In this document: piece by piece, positions 45,219-56,280 of the stretch
Position numbering within the stretch: the stretch's first letter is position 1
How the letters are laid out: each line of letters opens with the position of its first letter
Assembly (NCBI GenBank): GCA_003996215.1
Contig: QJPP01000048.1
Span: 305,001-369,000, forward strand
DNA: 64,000 nucleotides
Reading direction: 5' to 3'
Origin: Jaltomata sinuosa
Lineage: Eukaryota; Streptophyta; Magnoliopsida; Solanales; Solanaceae
Program-made: the position numbers and the translations under genes
Notes under the pieces: generated by a model
What the model saw: the letters and a program-made list of their open reading frames with translations, nothing else
The model's database searches: none
What the model was told of the DNA's origin: nothing

Positions 45219-45465
45219 CTCCATCCATTCACTTTTACTTGTTACCGTTTCGCTTCTCGATTGTCAAAACCAATATTCGAAGATATATTTTTTCATCATA
45301 TTAATATGAGAAGACTTGCAACTTATAGCATTTTTCGTATAATTTTTGAACATCTAATTCTAAAATTTAAAAATATTACATTAATCTAGTTCAATTGAAC
45401 TTCGAAGATTAGTCAAATTGACTCTGGTGAAGTAAAATCTGATAAGTAAAAGGGAACGGAGGGAG
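45219..45465. mobile_element. Stowaway-like MITE
   Basis: CTCCATCCATTCACTTTTAC at the left and AAAAGGGAACGGAGGGAG at the right are inverted ends flanked by TA. Confidence 0.65.
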
Positions 45466-45680
45466 TAAATTTTGAGTGATCATTATCATTTTTGTTAGTA
45501 TTTAATATCATTCGGTTGCTTTTGAGATTGTCCTTGAAAGAGTTAGGGTACCGGTACGTCATGCTTGTCATTCATATATGCCAAAAACAGAAAGGAATAA
45601 AACGATATTGTTGAAGTATTATATTGGTTTTCTTGAAGACAATGGAGTTGAGGTGTGCATTTGTAGCTAGTTTTGCCATG

Positions 45681-45681
<1 letters not shown>

Positions 45682-45714
<33 letters not shown>

Positions 45715-45715
45715 A
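45682..45715. repeat. (AT)n(GT)n microsatellite
   Basis: A run of AT dinucleotides followed by a short GT run. Confidence 0.8.
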
Positions 45716-45893
45716 CAGGAGCCAAACAAAATGCTTAAATCTTTTTTGGAGTTCTTCTAAGCTTCCAAATTCAGTTGGTAGAATATGGTATTACATGTAT
45801 GACAAGTTCAAGAGACTAACTTTGTAGTATTATGTGAAGAATTTAATTAGAAACGTGTACCTTAAAGCTCACCAATAAATTGTTGTATCTATT

Positions 45894-46113
45894 ACTCCCT
45901 TCGTCTATTTTACTTGTCTAGTATTGATTTAGCATACACTTTAAGTAGTAGTAAATATAATGACAATTTCACTCTTTGATAAATGATTATAGTTAATAAT
46001 TAGGATAAATTAGGAACCATGAGATAAATTATCTCTTAATTTTTTAAACTTGACAAGTAAAAATAAATATTTTTTTAGTATAATGGACAAGTAAATAAGT
46101 GGATGAAGGAAGT
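45894..46113. mobile_element. Stowaway-like MITE
   Basis: Left CTCCCTTCGTCTATTTTACT and right GTGGATGAAGGAAG, with internal TTGACAAGTAAA-type motifs shared with the copies at 39458 and 49685. Confidence 0.6.
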
Positions 46114-46930
46114 AGTGTTTTAAAAGGCGCGGGGCAGGACGAAGTGAGGCATAAGCCCCGGCGCTTAGATCTTTAACTTTTTATATTTTTAAAATTAGTA
46201 AAATAAAAATAAATATTAAAATAAGGTAAAATTACATTGAAATTTCAAGAAAATATAAAATAAGTGAAAGTGTATATAGAACTGTTTCTTCTTAAAAAGC
46301 TAATTAAAATCAAAACTGTTTCATAAAAAGCTAATTACATTTTGAAAAAATGAGTAAATATTTGTAAACGAGCTTGAAAGAGCAAAATAACTGAAAAGAT
46401 ATATAGAACTGTTTCTTCTTAAAAAGCTAATTAAAATCAACAATTGGCTAAAAAATAATAAAACTGTTTCATAAAAAGCTAATTACATTTTGAAAAAATG
46501 GGTAAATATTTGTAAACGAGCTTGAAAGAGCAAAATAACTGAAAAGATATAAAAGTAAAAAATGAACCTACATTCGAAGGCATCAAACTTAGAGCAAATA
46601 ATGAAGGATAATGCATTTTTTCTTTGTAGTTTATAAATTCATCATCTTTTCGGATCCTTTATTCGGTAGGAGACGAAGAGAAAGTATTAAAATTAGGATT
46701 AAGAATAAAAAATCTTTTGACCTTTTAAAAATGTAATAACAAATTGATTTTTGTGTTTTTGGTACTTAATTAAAGACAATTGTTTAACAATTTTGATTTT
46801 AATTTGGAGAGATTTTTGAGGCTTACGCCCCGAAATAAAAACTCGTTCAACGCTTAAGTATATGCCCAGAACAATGGAACACCTCATATACTTTCGCTCT
46901 CAAAATTACCCCAATGTATTTATACTACGC
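46114..46930. mobile_element. hAT-like element, relative of 48195-49095, right end unclear
   Basis: It opens AGTGTTTTAAAAGGCGCGGG, then AGGCATAAGCCCCGG, and near 46820 has GAGGCTTACGCCCCG, as in the element at 48195-49095. The right terminal CACTG was not found. It contains the tandem duplication at 46273-46547. Confidence 0.5.
46273..46547. repeat. Tandem duplication, unit about 126-148 bp
   Basis: TATATAGAACTGTTTCTTCT at 46273 and 46399 begins two units sharing AAAAAGCTAATTA and TGTAAACGAGCTTGAAAGAG. The second unit has an extra 22-base segment. Confidence 0.8.
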
Positions 46931-47213
46931 CTCACTCCAAAAATACTGATAGCTACGTACCTTTTCTTGTAATTAATAAGTATAAGGTATTATTTTTTGT
47001 TTTAAAGGCATAAAAGTTTATTATGATGGTAGGGTCGTTTTGATTCATCAACATTTAATTTTAGATTTTAATGCTTTTAGAATAGTAAAAACATTTACAA
47101 CTTTAATTTGCTAGACTAAAAAGAAAAGAAATTCGTTTGGAATATTCTACTATATATACATTTTTATGTTATGACTAGTTATCAATCGCCTGTGTTATGC
47201 ACGGGCCTAATAT

Positions 47214-47765
47214 ATGCTACTTTTTCTGTCCCAATTTATGTAACACATTAAATTTAGAGAGTCAATTAATAATTTTTTTACAGTTTTTAAATATCTTAAG
47301 TTGTTAATTATTGTGAGTTATACTACTTTCTTTTACAAAATTTTCAAATAATATATGTTACTCTCTCTGTCTCAATTTATGTGACACTGATGGAATTTAG
47401 AGAGTCACTCCAATTTGTTTATATAGTTTTTAAATATATTAAGTTGTTAGTTATTGTGATTTATAGTAGTTTTTACGTAATTTTCAAATAATATATGTTA
47501 CTCTCTCTACTCTAATTTATGTGACATTGACAAAATTTGGAGTCTATTAAATTTTTTATGTCTTTTAAATATTTTAAATTATTAATTATTATGATTTATA
47601 ACACTTTTTACATCATTTTTAAATACTATATGTTACTTCTTTTATCACAATTTATGTAGCACTAATAAAATTTTGAGAGCCAGTTAATTTCTTTATGTCT
47701 TTCAAATATTTTAGATTGTTAGTTATTGTGATTTATCTTTTTGCATATTTTTTAAATATATAATA
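47214..47765. repeat. Tandem array, unit about 139 bp, four copies
   Basis: Starts near 47214, 47357, 47496 and 47630, each with a TGTTACTCTCTCTG-like opening, CAATTTATGTGACAC, then TTGTTAGTTATTGTGATTTAT. The first lines resemble the CTCC-type MITE end, so this looks like a MITE fragment that amplified in tandem. Confidence 0.75.
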
Positions 47766-48062
47766 GATTTTTAAAAAAGACAAATAAATTAAAATAAAGA
47801 TCGGGCTCGCAAATGAATAAGCAGGCAGCAGAAAGTAGGCATGTTGACGCCATGCTACCTTCTTATTGATTCTTATTAGATAGTAATTAAATTGTTAGTT
47901 ATTGTGATTTATCTTTTTGCGTATTTTTTAAATATATAATAAATTTTAAAAAAAAATAAATAAATTAAAATAAACATCGGGCTCGCAAATGAATAAGCAG
48001 GCAGCAGAAAGTAGGGATGTTGACGCTCTCCTGCCTGCTTATTGATTCTTATTAAATAGTAA
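47717..48062. repeat. Direct duplication, 175-bp offset, with a partial palindrome
   Basis: TTAGTTATTGTGATTTATCT, then ATCGGGCTCGCAAATGAATA and GCAGGCAGCAGAAAGTAGG, occur twice. In the second copy AATAAGCAGGCAG is matched by CTGCCTGCTTATT 26 bases later, a good hairpin; in the first copy the right half has diverged. Confidence 0.75.
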
Positions 48063-48194
48063 TAATTTAGTCGTGACATGAGGATTATTAAAAGACTTTC
48101 GAGTATTTTCACTATACATTTTTATGTTATGGTTTTAATCTTTGTGACATGAGAATTTATATAGCTAAAAATTAAGATATGTACGTGTCATGAC

Positions 48195-49095
48195 CAGTGT
48201 CTTAAAAGGCAGTTTTGAGGTTCGCTTTGGGGCTCGCCCCGGGGAGAGGCACTGGCGAAACGCCTCGAGGCTTACGTGTGGGGCTTAAGTCCTATGAGGC
48301 TTAAGTCCTGTGAGGCTTACGCCCTAAGCACCCGAGTGTATGCCCTAATACGCCTAATGCCCAATGCTCGGGGCTCGCCTAACAGTTCTACCCAATTATG
48401 TGTCAAATTTCTTAGTCAACATTGTTGATCCTCATTATTCTTCAATAAATGAATGATGCTTAGTAGTTTTTTCATCTATAGAAATAAGAAAGTTGAGAAA
48501 GCTAATTGCTTATTTACTATTTGAGAATGTCGTGAGGGTGAATATCACTTAACATTTCTTTTTATAACACATAACCAGATTTTACATCTACACTTATCAT
48601 TGATTTTCATGTTTTTGGTTCCTATGTCTCAAAATTATCATATTTTATTGTTTTATTATTTGAAAGCATTTTTTTTATTTATTGAAGGAGTGATGTTTTA
48701 ATTATAATACTAATAGTTTATTAATTATTTCTTTTTTGGGAGGTAAATTGCATAATATAGTCGTATATTCTAAGAAATTGTGATTCTTTTATTGTTTAGA
48801 GTTAAAATGTTAGAGTTGATTTGAATCTCATAATAGCTTTTATATCATTACATTATTTCTACTTGTAAATGATGTTAGAAGTTTTATTTTCTATGAGTTT
48901 CTTTAATCATGTTTTAAATTTTTAAAAATTGTTAATATTTTTTTTTTGTAATTTAGTTATTATACTATTTTACTATATTATAAATTAAAAATTAAAGATC
49001 CATGAGGCTTACGTTCCAATGCTCCCGGGATTTATGCCTCACCCTGTGTTATAAGTAAAACGCCTCGTCTTACCTCCTCGCCTTTTAAAACACTG
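48195..49095. mobile_element. Non-autonomous hAT element, 901 bp
   Basis: Ends CAGTGTCTTAAAAGGC and GCCTTTTAAAACACTG are inverted repeats. Flanks GTCATGAC (48187-48194) and GTCATGAG (49096-49103) are an 8-bp target duplication with one mismatch. The subterminal GC-rich GGCTTACG and GGCTCGCC repeats resemble hAT subterminal binding-site clusters. No transposase. Confidence 0.82.
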
Positions 49096-49253
49096 GTCAT
49101 GAGACTCATGACTAGATGATAAAAGTTTAATATGTTTTCTTAAGATAACTTTTAATATTGCTAAAGAGTTTTAAAAAAAAAACAGATTCAAAAAAGTAGA
49201 ACTGAGTACAAAATAACCAAAAAACAAAAGTGGACAAAATCATCAAATTATGA

Positions 49254-49507
49254 GTGCGTTTGGCCATGTATTTTTTTTTTTTCGGAGTTGAATTTCAAAA
49301 ATGGTGTTTGGCCATGAAAATTTGGAAAATTCTGGAATTCAACTTCAAGTTGAATTCCGGAATTTGAAAAAAAAAAAGTATTTTTATTTTTTTCACTTTT
49401 CACTTCTCTCACAAAAAGTCAAAAACAACTCCAATTTATATTCATGGCCAAACACAACTCCAACTCCAACTCCAACTTAATATTTGATTTTCAGGACCAA
49501 ACGGCCA
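49254..49507. mobile_element. MITE with GTTTGGCCATG ends, copy B (reverse of 42304-42567)
   Basis: Begins GTGCGTTTGGCCATG and ends GACCAAACGGCCAT. Internal text is the reverse complement of copy A, including the hairpin GAATTCAACTTCAAGTTGAATT-type core. Confidence 0.65.
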
Positions 49508-49684
49508 TATAATATATCAGTCCGATTTAAATAGAAAGGTCATAACTCATAACACCTCAACTTAACTAATTTAGAACTAAAACTCATGATTGGCACTTAG
49601 TTTGACTATCAATTAAAGACCTTGATCTTTCTACTAAAGTTCCAATTGAATTAGGATCCACTTTCTGTTTGGGTGGGCTTTGTA

Positions 49685-49932
49685 CTTCATTCGTTCATCT
49701 TTACTCGTCTATATTTGACTTGACACTTTTTAAAAAATAATAAGTAAAAGAATAATTTTACTATATCACCCTTATTAATTACGATAAGTCATCTAAATGT
49801 TGAGTAGTATTTAATAACAAGGGTAAATAGATCAAAAAAATAATAAATTATCTCTTGATTTTTCAAACTGAACAAGTAAAGTTGAACAACTATTTTTAGT
49901 ATACTGAACAAGTAAAAATGGACGGAGGAAGT
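49685..49932. mobile_element. Stowaway-like MITE
   Basis: The left TTCATTCGTTCATCTTTACT and right AAAAATGGACGGAGGAAG arms pair, and internal motifs match the copy at 39458-39665. Confidence 0.6.
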
Positions 49933-50171
49933 ACTTATTTAAAAACCAGCCATCCCTAAATTTAATTTTGTGTTTTAAAAATAATACTCTCCCTGTCTCA
50001 TTTTATATGCCTTATTTTCCTTTTTAATCAGTTCTAAAAAGAATGACACATTTTTATATGTAATAACAATTTAACTTTAAAATGCCTATTTTATCCTTAA
50101 TTAAATGATTTATAGTCATACACATATTTATGACTTATTTTAGACCACAAATTTCAAAAGTTTTTTCTTGT

Positions 50172-50722
50172 TGAGTGATCAAAAATACACCTAAACTATC
50201 ATTTTTTTTTATTGAGTTTCATACCTAAATTATTGGAAGTGTGAGTTTCATATCTAAACTATCACTCACCAGTTTGAGAAACACACCTCAACTAATATGT
50301 AATGGTGTGTGTACTACAATTTCTTTTTTATTTTAAAAATTCTGCCATGTGGCACTCCGCGTGATTCTTTTTTTCACCTTGGAAAAAATTAAATAAATTA
50401 TTAGTATTAGATTAAAAATTAAATATTCACCGTGTTGAGAAACGATGAAGAAGAAGTGAAGAGTTTAGGGTAAAATCAATTGAAATTTTTTAAAAAATGA
50501 CGTGTCAGCTAAAAAAAATAAAAAAAATATGTCACGTCATCAGAATATTTAATAGTCACACGTGCCTAAATGTGTTTGTACACAAACACTTGGTCCAATC
50601 AACGTTGAAGTGTGTTTCTCAAACTAATGAGTGATAGTTTAGGTATGAAACTCGGACTTCCAATAGTTTAAGTATGAAACTAAAAAAAATTAAAAAAATT
50701 GGTGTGTTTTTATACTTCACTC
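50172..50722. mobile_element. Foldback element
   Basis: The left arm AGTGATCAAAAATACACCTA, then AAACTATCATTT and GAGTTTCATACCTAAA, pairs with the right arm TTTAAGTATGAAACTAA and GGTGTGTTTTTATACTTCACT. The inner arms pair over GAGAAACACACCTC and AAGTGTGTTTCTC. About 550 bp, non-coding. Same architecture as 5235-5739. Confidence 0.65.
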
Positions 50723-52453
50723 TTTCGTCTTTCTTAAACTTCATGTTAAGTAAAATTAAGTCATATAAATTACGAACGGAGGGAGTAATCAATTGTGAAG
50801 GCAAATTCAAATTGGGCAACTGCTCAAAGATATATATTGATTTCCCATAACTTTCTGTATCCTACTTTCCTCTTCAAATCCATGTGACTGGCAAGAGTAT
50901 CCACTATTCAATATTTTCAATCACATCCATCACTTCCCCTCATAAATACAATAAAGTTGGCCACCATTCTCCTCACCCCATATATGTTTAATTCATAGGT
51001 TTTAATTTGTACACCCTATGACTAAGTCTTCCAAAAAAATTGCATTAATGGCATGGCCATATCCATAGCTAGCTAGCTTAATGCATGAGTACTGATTGGG
51101 ACCTTTTTTTTCTACTGGATCTTCCTATCTTCTGGGCCATTGCTCTTTACTATTGGTTCATTTTCTTGTGGGGAAAATTAAAGTGTAAAGTCAACCAAAG
51201 ATTTGAGGCAAGTGTGTAGTAGACTTTGATCATTTCATGGTTTGCTCATGAATCATGACAACTCATGATGATTTAGACTTTGCAATATGCACTTTGGGCT
51301 TTAATGTGCAAAATCATTTTATGAACTTAATTACCTAGTAGTTGGGAGGTTGTGATGAATTGACTTTCTGCATGTCGACCAATTTCTCTGATCAGGATGA
51401 GTGAATATGAAAAGAAAATAGTGTAAAAGTTGAATTTATACATGTGCACTCAATTAGGTAATTTCTTTCCAACTAGCTGAGTATTCTTGATGAACAAAGT
51501 TACCTGATACTTGTACGCGTCCTGATCGAGCAACTAGTAGTCCTATCTATCCACCTCTCCAGACACAATAACTTGGAGTACCTATGATGGTGACCACATT
51601 TGCTAGCATGTGATGTTTGGACATAAAATCGAGTCCTTGTGAATGGGCAAAGAGAAATGAACAAGAGATATATTTTACTACTCTAGGGGATTCTAATAGA
51701 GTAGAAGTCCTTCCGGCCCCTTGTGACGGCGGTGAGAGGTAATATAAATTTTGTAAAATTAATCGAAGTGTGCGTAAACTGGTTGAACATCATGATATTA
51801 TAAAAAAGAATGAATTTATACATGTGGTAATGAGCTACTACTCTACATCTTAAATGTGCAAGATTTTGTCTTGCTACGTCCTTTTTTGACCCATGCCTCT
51901 CCAACCCCCACCCCACCCCCCAAAAAAAGAGTAAAGGTATATATCTTAAATTGCTTATATTTTCCCCTCTAGAATTAAACTTATTACGTTTGTTTGCTCT
52001 ACTAATATTTCAACCCATAGATTTCCACGTATTAGTTATACATAGCATAATCCCAAATAGAGTATATTAGTTATACATACATAAGTTGAAAAAGTGTACC
52101 AAACAAGGTACTAATAATATACAAAGCTAATACATACATTATTTTTTCTAATACACTCTACCAAATAACCCCTTAAGGTACTGTTAATGAATAATATTGA
52201 CATGGTCCTAGCTATATCATTAACGTACAGTGATCGATCGAGATGATTACATTTTTCGCTTTAGTACCCTTGGGCCTTGAGTAATTAAATACACATAGTC
52301 ATTTGTTAGATATGCATGAACAAACATGAACTTTAATTTGTTCATATGAGGTAATAATTAAGTACTTAATTAAGCTTCATGCAGAGAGTGACAATTTAGA
52401 AAGTCAAAAGTTAGTATGTAGCCGGCTAATGACTCTGTGAAAATCTACCAGTT

Positions 52454-52493
52454 CCGCGTGAATTTAATGCTATCTAACTAACTTCTCATCTGT
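52454..52493 (+). promoter_or_regulatory. Conserved upstream block of GDSL gene 2
   Basis: CCGCGTGAAT and AACTAACTTCTCATCTGT are shared with 39703-39742 at a matching distance from the start codon. Confidence 0.5.
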
Positions 52494-52593
52494 AAAAGCT
52501 ATACTACATAATTAATTTATCATCTACACATATTCGGTGCTCTATTATTTCTCTCTCTTTTAATTTGTCTCTCTATAATTGACTTTCAACATC

Positions 52594-52601
52594 TATAAAT
52601 A
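52594..52601 (+). promoter_or_regulatory. TATA box, GDSL gene 2
   Basis: TATAAATA 106 bases before the ATG, followed by a pyrimidine-rich leader (CATTTTCCAATTCTATTC), placing a plausible transcription start near 52625. Confidence 0.55.
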
Positions 52602-52706
52602 CTCCATTCATTTTCCAATTCTATTCATCCCACACTACTCATTACCACTATAACTACTACTAAGCCTAGTTCTAAAGCTAATTAAGAGTGCTCTCAATTA
52701 GCTAAA

Positions 52707-54751
52707 ATGGGTAGTGAGATGAGGAGATGGATATTGGTGTTGCAATTGGTGGTTTTAGGGTTCATCATGAGTTTGGGAGATTATTATGGGGCAAATGCAC
52801 AACAAGTGCCTTGTTACTTCATATTTGGTGATTCTTTGGTGGATAATGGGAATAACAACAATATCAATTCTTTGGCTAAGGCTAACTACTTGCCTTATGG
52901 TATTGATTTCCCTGGTGGTCCGACTGGGAGGTTCTCCAATGGAAAAACTACCGTTGATGTCATTGGTAACACACCATATCCTTTCTTCCTTAATCTTAAT
53001 ATAATGAACAAATCTTTTAATCAACTGATGCATATAATTCTTTTTATAAAAAAACCTATTGAAATTTTCCCTATGTAGTTTGATTTCGAGACAGTGATCG
53101 ATTGCACGTGCACTTAGGGTGAATTTGCTACTTTACATATGAAATATTTAGTTTTGATTTGACACAAAGTTATTGAAAATATATATAGTAGCACAGAATG
53201 AAACACGGAAAACTTGTTACAAATTTGTGTTTAGGATCCAAATGCGTATGAAATTATGTTAATTAGTACTATTATAAGATTTAACTTAAAATTGTTATCC
53301 TTTTTAATATCTCTTGCTCCTTCTAGAGATCCTCTTTTTGTACCCGGTTGCCTTTTTTTTTTCGTTCTTCGGAGGTTTTGGTTTTATATCCCCTCCCGTA
53401 TTTTAATCATTTTTGTATAAGGGTCTATCCGAAACCCTCCATCACTACAGAAGGTGAACGCCTGGATGAATGGCTTAAATAGAAAAACAAAAATTCAAGT
53501 ATTGGTCATTAGGCATGTTCATATGTACATGTTTGAACTCACAAGCACCTTTAATTTGTCCCTAATATCAATTGTGATTTTGATTTTAGCTTGAAAAAGT
53601 TCAGATTAATTAATAATATTGTCTTATAATTTACAGCTGAACAACTGGGGTTCAATGGTAATATTCCACCCTATGCATCTGCTAGGGGCAGAGACATTCT
53701 TAGAGGTGTCAATTATGCTTCTGCAGCTGCTGGAATTAGAGATGAAACTGGCAGACAATTGGTACTTCATTTATTTTCTTCTAATTAATTATCATGCAAT
53801 TTATTTTATTCTTTTTCGGTTTAATTAATTCAAAGTTGTTCCTTCTTTTTTGATGAAATTTTAATAGGGAGCAAGGATTCCCTTTAGTGGGCAAGTAAAT
53901 AATTACAGGAACACAGTGCAACAAGTGGTGCAAATACTTGGAAATGAAAATGCAGCAGCTGATTATCTCAAGAAGTGTATTTACTCAATTGGATTGGGCA
54001 GCAATGATTATCTCAATAATTATTTCATGCCTCTTTATTATTCCACTAGCAGACAATTCACTCCTGAACAATATGCTACTGTTCTTATTCAACAATATAC
54101 TCAGCAACTAAAGGTAATTAAGCTGTACTTATTTTTCACATTAAGTAAGAAAAAAAGTACTAAGAATTGTATGTTTTTGTGGTGATATATAGATTTTATA
54201 CAGCAATGGAGCAAGGAAGTTTGCATTGATTGGAGTGGGCCAGATAGGGTGCAGCCCAAATGCATTGGCCCAAAACAGCCCAGATGGAAGAACATGTGTA
54301 CAAAGAATCAATGTAGCAAACCAGTTATTCAACAACAAACTCAAAGCACTTGTTGATAACTTGAATGGAAATACACCTGATGCAAAATTCATCTACATTG
54401 ATGCTTATGGCATTTTCCAAGACTTAATTGAAAATCCATTTGCCTTTGGTAACCTAATTTTCTCATCTCTAATTTTACTCATTTGCATCAAACTCATCTA
54501 ATTATTTGATGAATTTATTAATTTCAGGATTTAGTGTGACGAATGCCGGATGTTGTGGGGTAGGGAGGAACAACGGTCAGATTACGTGTCTTCCTTTTCA
54601 AAGTCCATGCAGAAATAGAAATCAATATCTATTTTGGGATGCATTTCATCCAACTGAAGCTGCAAATATAATTGTTGGGAGGAGATCATATAGAGCTCAA
54701 AAATCATCTGATGCATACCCTTTTGATATTAGTCGTCTAGCTCAACTTTGA
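52707..54751 (+). CDS. GDSL esterase/lipase, paralogue 2
   Basis: Exons 52707-52965, 53637-53761, 53868-54113, 54193-54448 and 54528-54751 join in frame to 369 residues. Internal exon lengths (125, 246, 256 and 224 bases) equal those of paralogue 1 exactly; only the signal-peptide exon differs, by 3 bases. Residues 1-31 form a signal peptide ending GANA/QQ. Motifs: FGDSLVDNGNNNN with Ser43, GVNYASAAAGI, GLGSNDYLNNYF, and DAFHPTEAAN with the catalytic Asp-x2-His. All catalytic residues are kept, so both copies should be active secreted hydrolases. Protein differences cluster in the signal peptide, in exon 2 (FNGNIPPYASARG against FEDYIPPYAAARG) and in the middle of exon 4. No stop or frameshift. 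The substrate is not evident. Confidence 0.94.
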
Positions 54752-55310
54752 GGACAAATCAAGTGTACTATTAATTATTGTGGAATTGGCATCTTTAATT
54801 ACTATAAGATGTAATCATACGTGTTTAATATGATCTTAGTGTTTTGATAAAATGTTGTATTTTCACTTTTTAATGAAGAATTTTGTTATGAGTTTACCAT
54901 GTATTGAAATTGCTACAGTTAATTCTAATATACTCACAAATTACATAAGTTTGACAAGTGCTCGATAATTGCTATACATCGTATATTCAGACGACATTAG
55001 CAAGATCGATATAGCTGCTATTAATTAATCTTGTAACATAATTTATAATTTTGAAAAAAAAAAGAAAAGAAAAAAAAGGTATATATAATATTTTTGTTGC
55101 ATTTCCATAACATATGGGTATAAGTGATTGAAATTTAAATACATTGGGTGTTATTTGTATTTGAATCATATTACAAGGCTGCCTATTTAAATAATACTGA
55201 GAAAATGACAAAAAATGATCTCTTATACATATTTCAGATAGATTGAAAATATTTACTTAAATATATTTATTAGCAGTTTTGACACTCTAAATTTGTCAAA
55301 AATAAGTGCT
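54752..55310. other. Intergenic, AT-rich
   Basis: Holds the probable 3' end of GDSL gene 2 and nothing else I can name. Confidence 0.4.
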
Positions 55311-55348
55311 AAATCTCCATGCTCGTCCTAAATCTCCATGCTCGTCCA
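55311..55348. repeat. 19-bp tandem duplication at the zinc-finger start
   Basis: AAATCTCCATGCTCGTCC plus one base occurs twice in a row; each copy contains an ATG. Confidence 0.9.
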
Positions 55349-55627
55349 ATGCCTACTCATCAAATCATTGATTACGATAATGTCACAGAAGAACTCAGAG
55401 ATGAACTACTTGAACCGCCTACAACTGCACATATCAAGTGTTCTCATTACCCATGCACTCGCACTTTCAAAAATACCAACGGCCTTGAAGGCCACTATAA
55501 GACGTGCCATTCAAAAATTAGCACCAAAAATCATCACCTTAGATGCGATACTTGCGGTAACTTTTACCCATCGACTGCAACGTTGGCATCGCATTGCAAG
55601 TTTTACAATCATCGAAGTCGAAACTGA
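55319..55627 (+). CDS. Two-finger C2H2 zinc-finger mini-protein
   Basis: A 102-residue ORF with two well-formed C2H2 fingers: Cys41-x4-Cys46-x12-His59-x4-His64 and Cys76-x2-Cys79-x12-His92-x5-His98. Both have the expected aromatic and Leu core positions (Phe50, Leu56; Phe82, Leu89). The N-terminal 38 residues are acidic (DYDNVTEELRDELLE). No QALGGH plant-type helix and no EAR motif were seen. Such proteins usually bind DNA or RNA. The ATG at 55319 lies inside a 19-bp tandem duplication, so the ATG at 55349 (92 residues) is an equally good start. No intron or nearby promoter was identified. It may be a retained fragment of a larger zinc-finger gene, but spacing of all eight ligands argues that it is under selection or recent. 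Confidence 0.6.
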   Translation: MLVLNLHARPMPTHQIIDYDNVTEELRDELLEPPTTAHIKCSHYPCTRTFKNTNGLEGHYKTCHSKISTKNHHLRCDTCGNFYPSTATLASHCKFYNHRSRN

Positions 55628-56280
55628 AATCGTCGGTGAAGGAGGAGGATGAGGAGGTACGGCGGACGTGGACGTCTGGTCCCGTCGTTGCGATTATCAC
55701 GTATTTTGGTCGGAGTTACAGATTCAGATTAGAGTTTATTTTCACAGTTTTTGTTAAATTTTAACTATTGATTTGTGTTTCCTTTACCTATCTTCTATGT
55801 TAGAATTGAAAAATAGATTCATCGGAGTTCATTTTGCGTAGTATTCCATGTTTTCTGCTTCCGTTTTGTTCTGCACGTATTTCATGAACTGAAATATCGT
55901 GAGTGATTTTCGGCATGTATATCGTCATTGGCTCTACTTATTATTATTTATAAAAGTAAGATCAATTTTGTTAATAAGATGTTAGCCATTTGTTTGCAGT
56001 GCATTACCTTGAATGTTGTTGTACAAATATTTATTTATTAATATGAAGATTTGAGTTGTTTAATTCAAAGTTCTAAAATATTTTTGCTAAATAACTTCTT
56101 CTTCTTTTTTTAAATATAAATTTTGTAACTTCTTTTAATTTTTTTTACAATCTTCAATATTATTTTAAATGACACTATAATCATAAAATTCACTATTAAA
56201 ATTTTTTGGGGCCTAAAAATTTTGAGGACCTAAAATAAAGACTTTACGAACTTCACCCTTGAGCCACCCCTCGTAAAGAT
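55628..56280. other. Intergenic
   Basis: No gene recognised. Around 56195-56265 the text TTTTTGGGGCCTAAAAATTT, then TTCACCCTTGAGCCACCCCT, looks like the end of a dispersed element. Confidence 0.35.

Larger units (their letters stand above)
41975..52453. other. Repeat-filled interval between the GDSL paralogues
   Basis: No gene was recognised. The listed MITEs, foldbacks, hAT elements and tandem arrays cover most of it. 50860-51080 shares short phrases with 38800-38950 (CATGTGACTGG, ACTTCCCCTCATAAAT), suggesting the GDSL duplication once included upstream DNA. Confidence 0.55.

Noticed and set aside
47909..48112. Minus-strand ORF with hydrophobic tail
   Set aside because: It lies entirely inside the 175-bp repeat pair and AT-rich text; chance frame.
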